A stretch of DNA of 6,981 bases, from assembly GCA_035444405.1 (NCBI GenBank), contig DAOMOP010000211.1, forward strand, positions 1 to 6,981, read 5' to 3'. Below the pieces are notes generated by a model. That model saw only the letters and a list, made by a program, of their open reading frames with translations. It ran no database searches and was not told the DNA's origin. Shown piece by piece: positions 6,274 through 6,981 of this stretch (the first letter of the stretch is position 1; each line of letters begins with the position of its first letter). The position numbers and the translations under genes were made by a program. The stretch is from DAOMOP01 sp035444405 (GTDB taxonomy: Bacteria > Pseudomonadota > Gammaproteobacteria > Burkholderiales > Rhodocyclaceae).

Positions 6274-6311
6274 CGGGCGACGCGAGCCTCCTGTCCGCCC
6301 GCCGTCGCCCG
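6274..6311 (-). terminator. 9-bp inverted repeat just downstream of the porin gene
   Basis: CGGGCGACG (6274-6282) and CGTCGCCCG (6303-6311) are exact reverse complements around 20 bases. Read on the minus strand the hairpin begins 11 bases after the porin stop, the right place for a transcript end or an RNA-stabilising 3' structure. There is no T tract beyond it, so the terminator call is tentative. The rest of the gap 6137-6322 shows no gene. Confidence 0.4.
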
Positions 6312-6322
6312 CTCGCATACGA

Positions 6323-6981
6323 TCAGAAGAAGATGATGCCGCCCAGCGAGATCGTGCGCGTCTTCAGATCGCCGAAGCCGCCCGAGTTGATCGCGTCGGC
6401 GCCGGTGGCGCGTTCCTGGTTGTATTCGCCGACCAGCGTGATGTACTTGTTCAGCGAGTGATAGACACCGACCGTGGCCGACTTGAACTTGTTGGTGTCG
6501 GCGAGCAGGCCGCCGCGGTCGCGGTTCTCGCCGTAGTTGATGCCGACCTTGGTCTTGCCGAACTTGTAGGTGCCCTGCAGGAAGTGGCCGCGCCCCTTGG
6601 TCTCGCCGGCCGGCGAGAAGAACAGCGCCCCGACCGTCGCCAGGCCCAGCCCCTTCGCATCGAACGCATACGCGACCGCCTCGAAGTTGCCGAAGCCGAC
6701 CTTGGCGCCGAGCTCGACGCCGCGCGCATTGAAGGTCGGCACGTTGTCGAGGCCCTTGTTGGTCTTCTGGTGGATCAGGCCGCCCCATACCGAGCCGGGC
6801 GCGCTGCCCTGCCAGTCGTAGCTCGCGATCGCCTGCAGGCCGGGGGTCTTGGTCTCGCCGCTGGCGATGAAGTCGCTCGGCTGGAAGATGCCGACCGAGG
6901 CCGAGAAACCGTTCATGGCCGGCGTCGTGTAGGTGATCTGCGGCTGGAAGCCGGTGTACATGTAGCCGTGGCCGATCATGC
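6323..6981 (-). CDS. Outer-membrane porin, C-terminal part (start outside the window)
   Basis: The last 218 or so residues of a Gram-negative general porin, a 16-strand beta-barrel trimer that lets small solutes cross the outer membrane. Typical signs are alternating polar and hydrophobic strands with Gly, Tyr and Phe, such as QPQITYTTPAMNGFSASVGIF near the visible start, VELGAKVGFGNFEAVAYAFD, HFLQGTYKFGKTKVGINYG and ATVGVYHSLNKYITLVGEY. It closes with the strand TRTISLGGIIFF, whose final Phe is the BAM recognition residue. Full-length members are about 330-400 residues, so roughly the first 120-180 are missing. The Met codon at 6979 is internal, as the frame stays open to the window end. The gene converges on the Sel1 gene and need not be functionally linked to the alcohol-oxidation locus. 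Substrate selectivity cannot be read from this part. Confidence 0.85.
   Translation of the reverse strand, partial: MIGHGYMYTGFQPQITYTTPAMNGFSASVGIFQPSDFIASGETKTPGLQAIASYDWQGSAPGSVWGGLIHQKTNKGLDNVPTFNARGVELGAKVGFGNFEAVAYAFDAKGLGLATVGALFFSPAGETKGRGHFLQGTYKFGKTKVGINYGENRDRGGLLADTNKFKSATVGVYHSLNKYITLVGEYNQERATGADAINSGGFGDLKTRTISLGGIIFF

Noticed and set aside
5177..6274. Open frame of 365 codons antisense to the Sel1 gene
   Set aside because: It lies opposite clear Sel1 repeats and lacks any recognisable protein feature.
6057..6788. Minus-strand frame of 243 codons overlapping the porin gene
   Set aside because: It is out of frame with the porin barrel strands and is Arg/Gly-rich shadow sequence.

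Overview
The window looks like chromosomal DNA of a GC-rich Gram-negative proteobacterium, most likely a betaproteobacterium of the Rhodocyclales (Thauera/Azoarcus) type. This is inferred from the very high GC at third codon positions, a periplasmic quinoprotein alcohol dehydrogenase of the ExaA kind, a NosR-like membrane flavo/iron-sulfur protein, and a trimeric-porin-like outer-membrane protein. No phage, transposon, CRISPR or RNA gene was seen.

Layout. (1) Bases 1-738, minus strand: the N-terminal third of a PQQ-dependent alcohol dehydrogenase (exaA-like). Its frame is cut by an in-frame TAG at 13-15, close to the window edge. (2) Bases 739-1028: a 290-bp divergent regulatory region with a good ribosome binding site for the dehydrogenase, a tentative promoter, a perfect 8-bp inverted repeat around it, and an 8-bp direct repeat. 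(3) Bases 1029-6136, plus strand: four tightly packed genes. They are a membrane histidine kinase with a MoxY-like layout, a NarL/LuxR-type response regulator (17-bp overlap with the kinase), a NosR/NirI-family protein with a periplasmic FMN-binding domain, five membrane helices and Fe-S motifs, and a secreted Sel1-repeat protein whose start overlaps the previous stop (ATGA). (4) Bases 6137-6322: a convergent intergenic gap with inverted repeats. (5) Bases 6323-6981, minus strand: the C-terminal part of a porin whose start lies outside the window.

Working model. The kinase and regulator are placed to sense a periplasmic or redox signal and control the divergent dehydrogenase, as MoxYX/MxaYX and ExaDE-type systems control methanol and ethanol dehydrogenases. 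The NosR-like protein and the Sel1 protein sit in the same apparent operon without any nos, nir or nor gene in view. This suggests an electron-transfer or maturation module attached to periplasmic alcohol oxidation instead of denitrification. That link is inference from gene order only. The premature stop raises the question of whether this dehydrogenase copy is still active.
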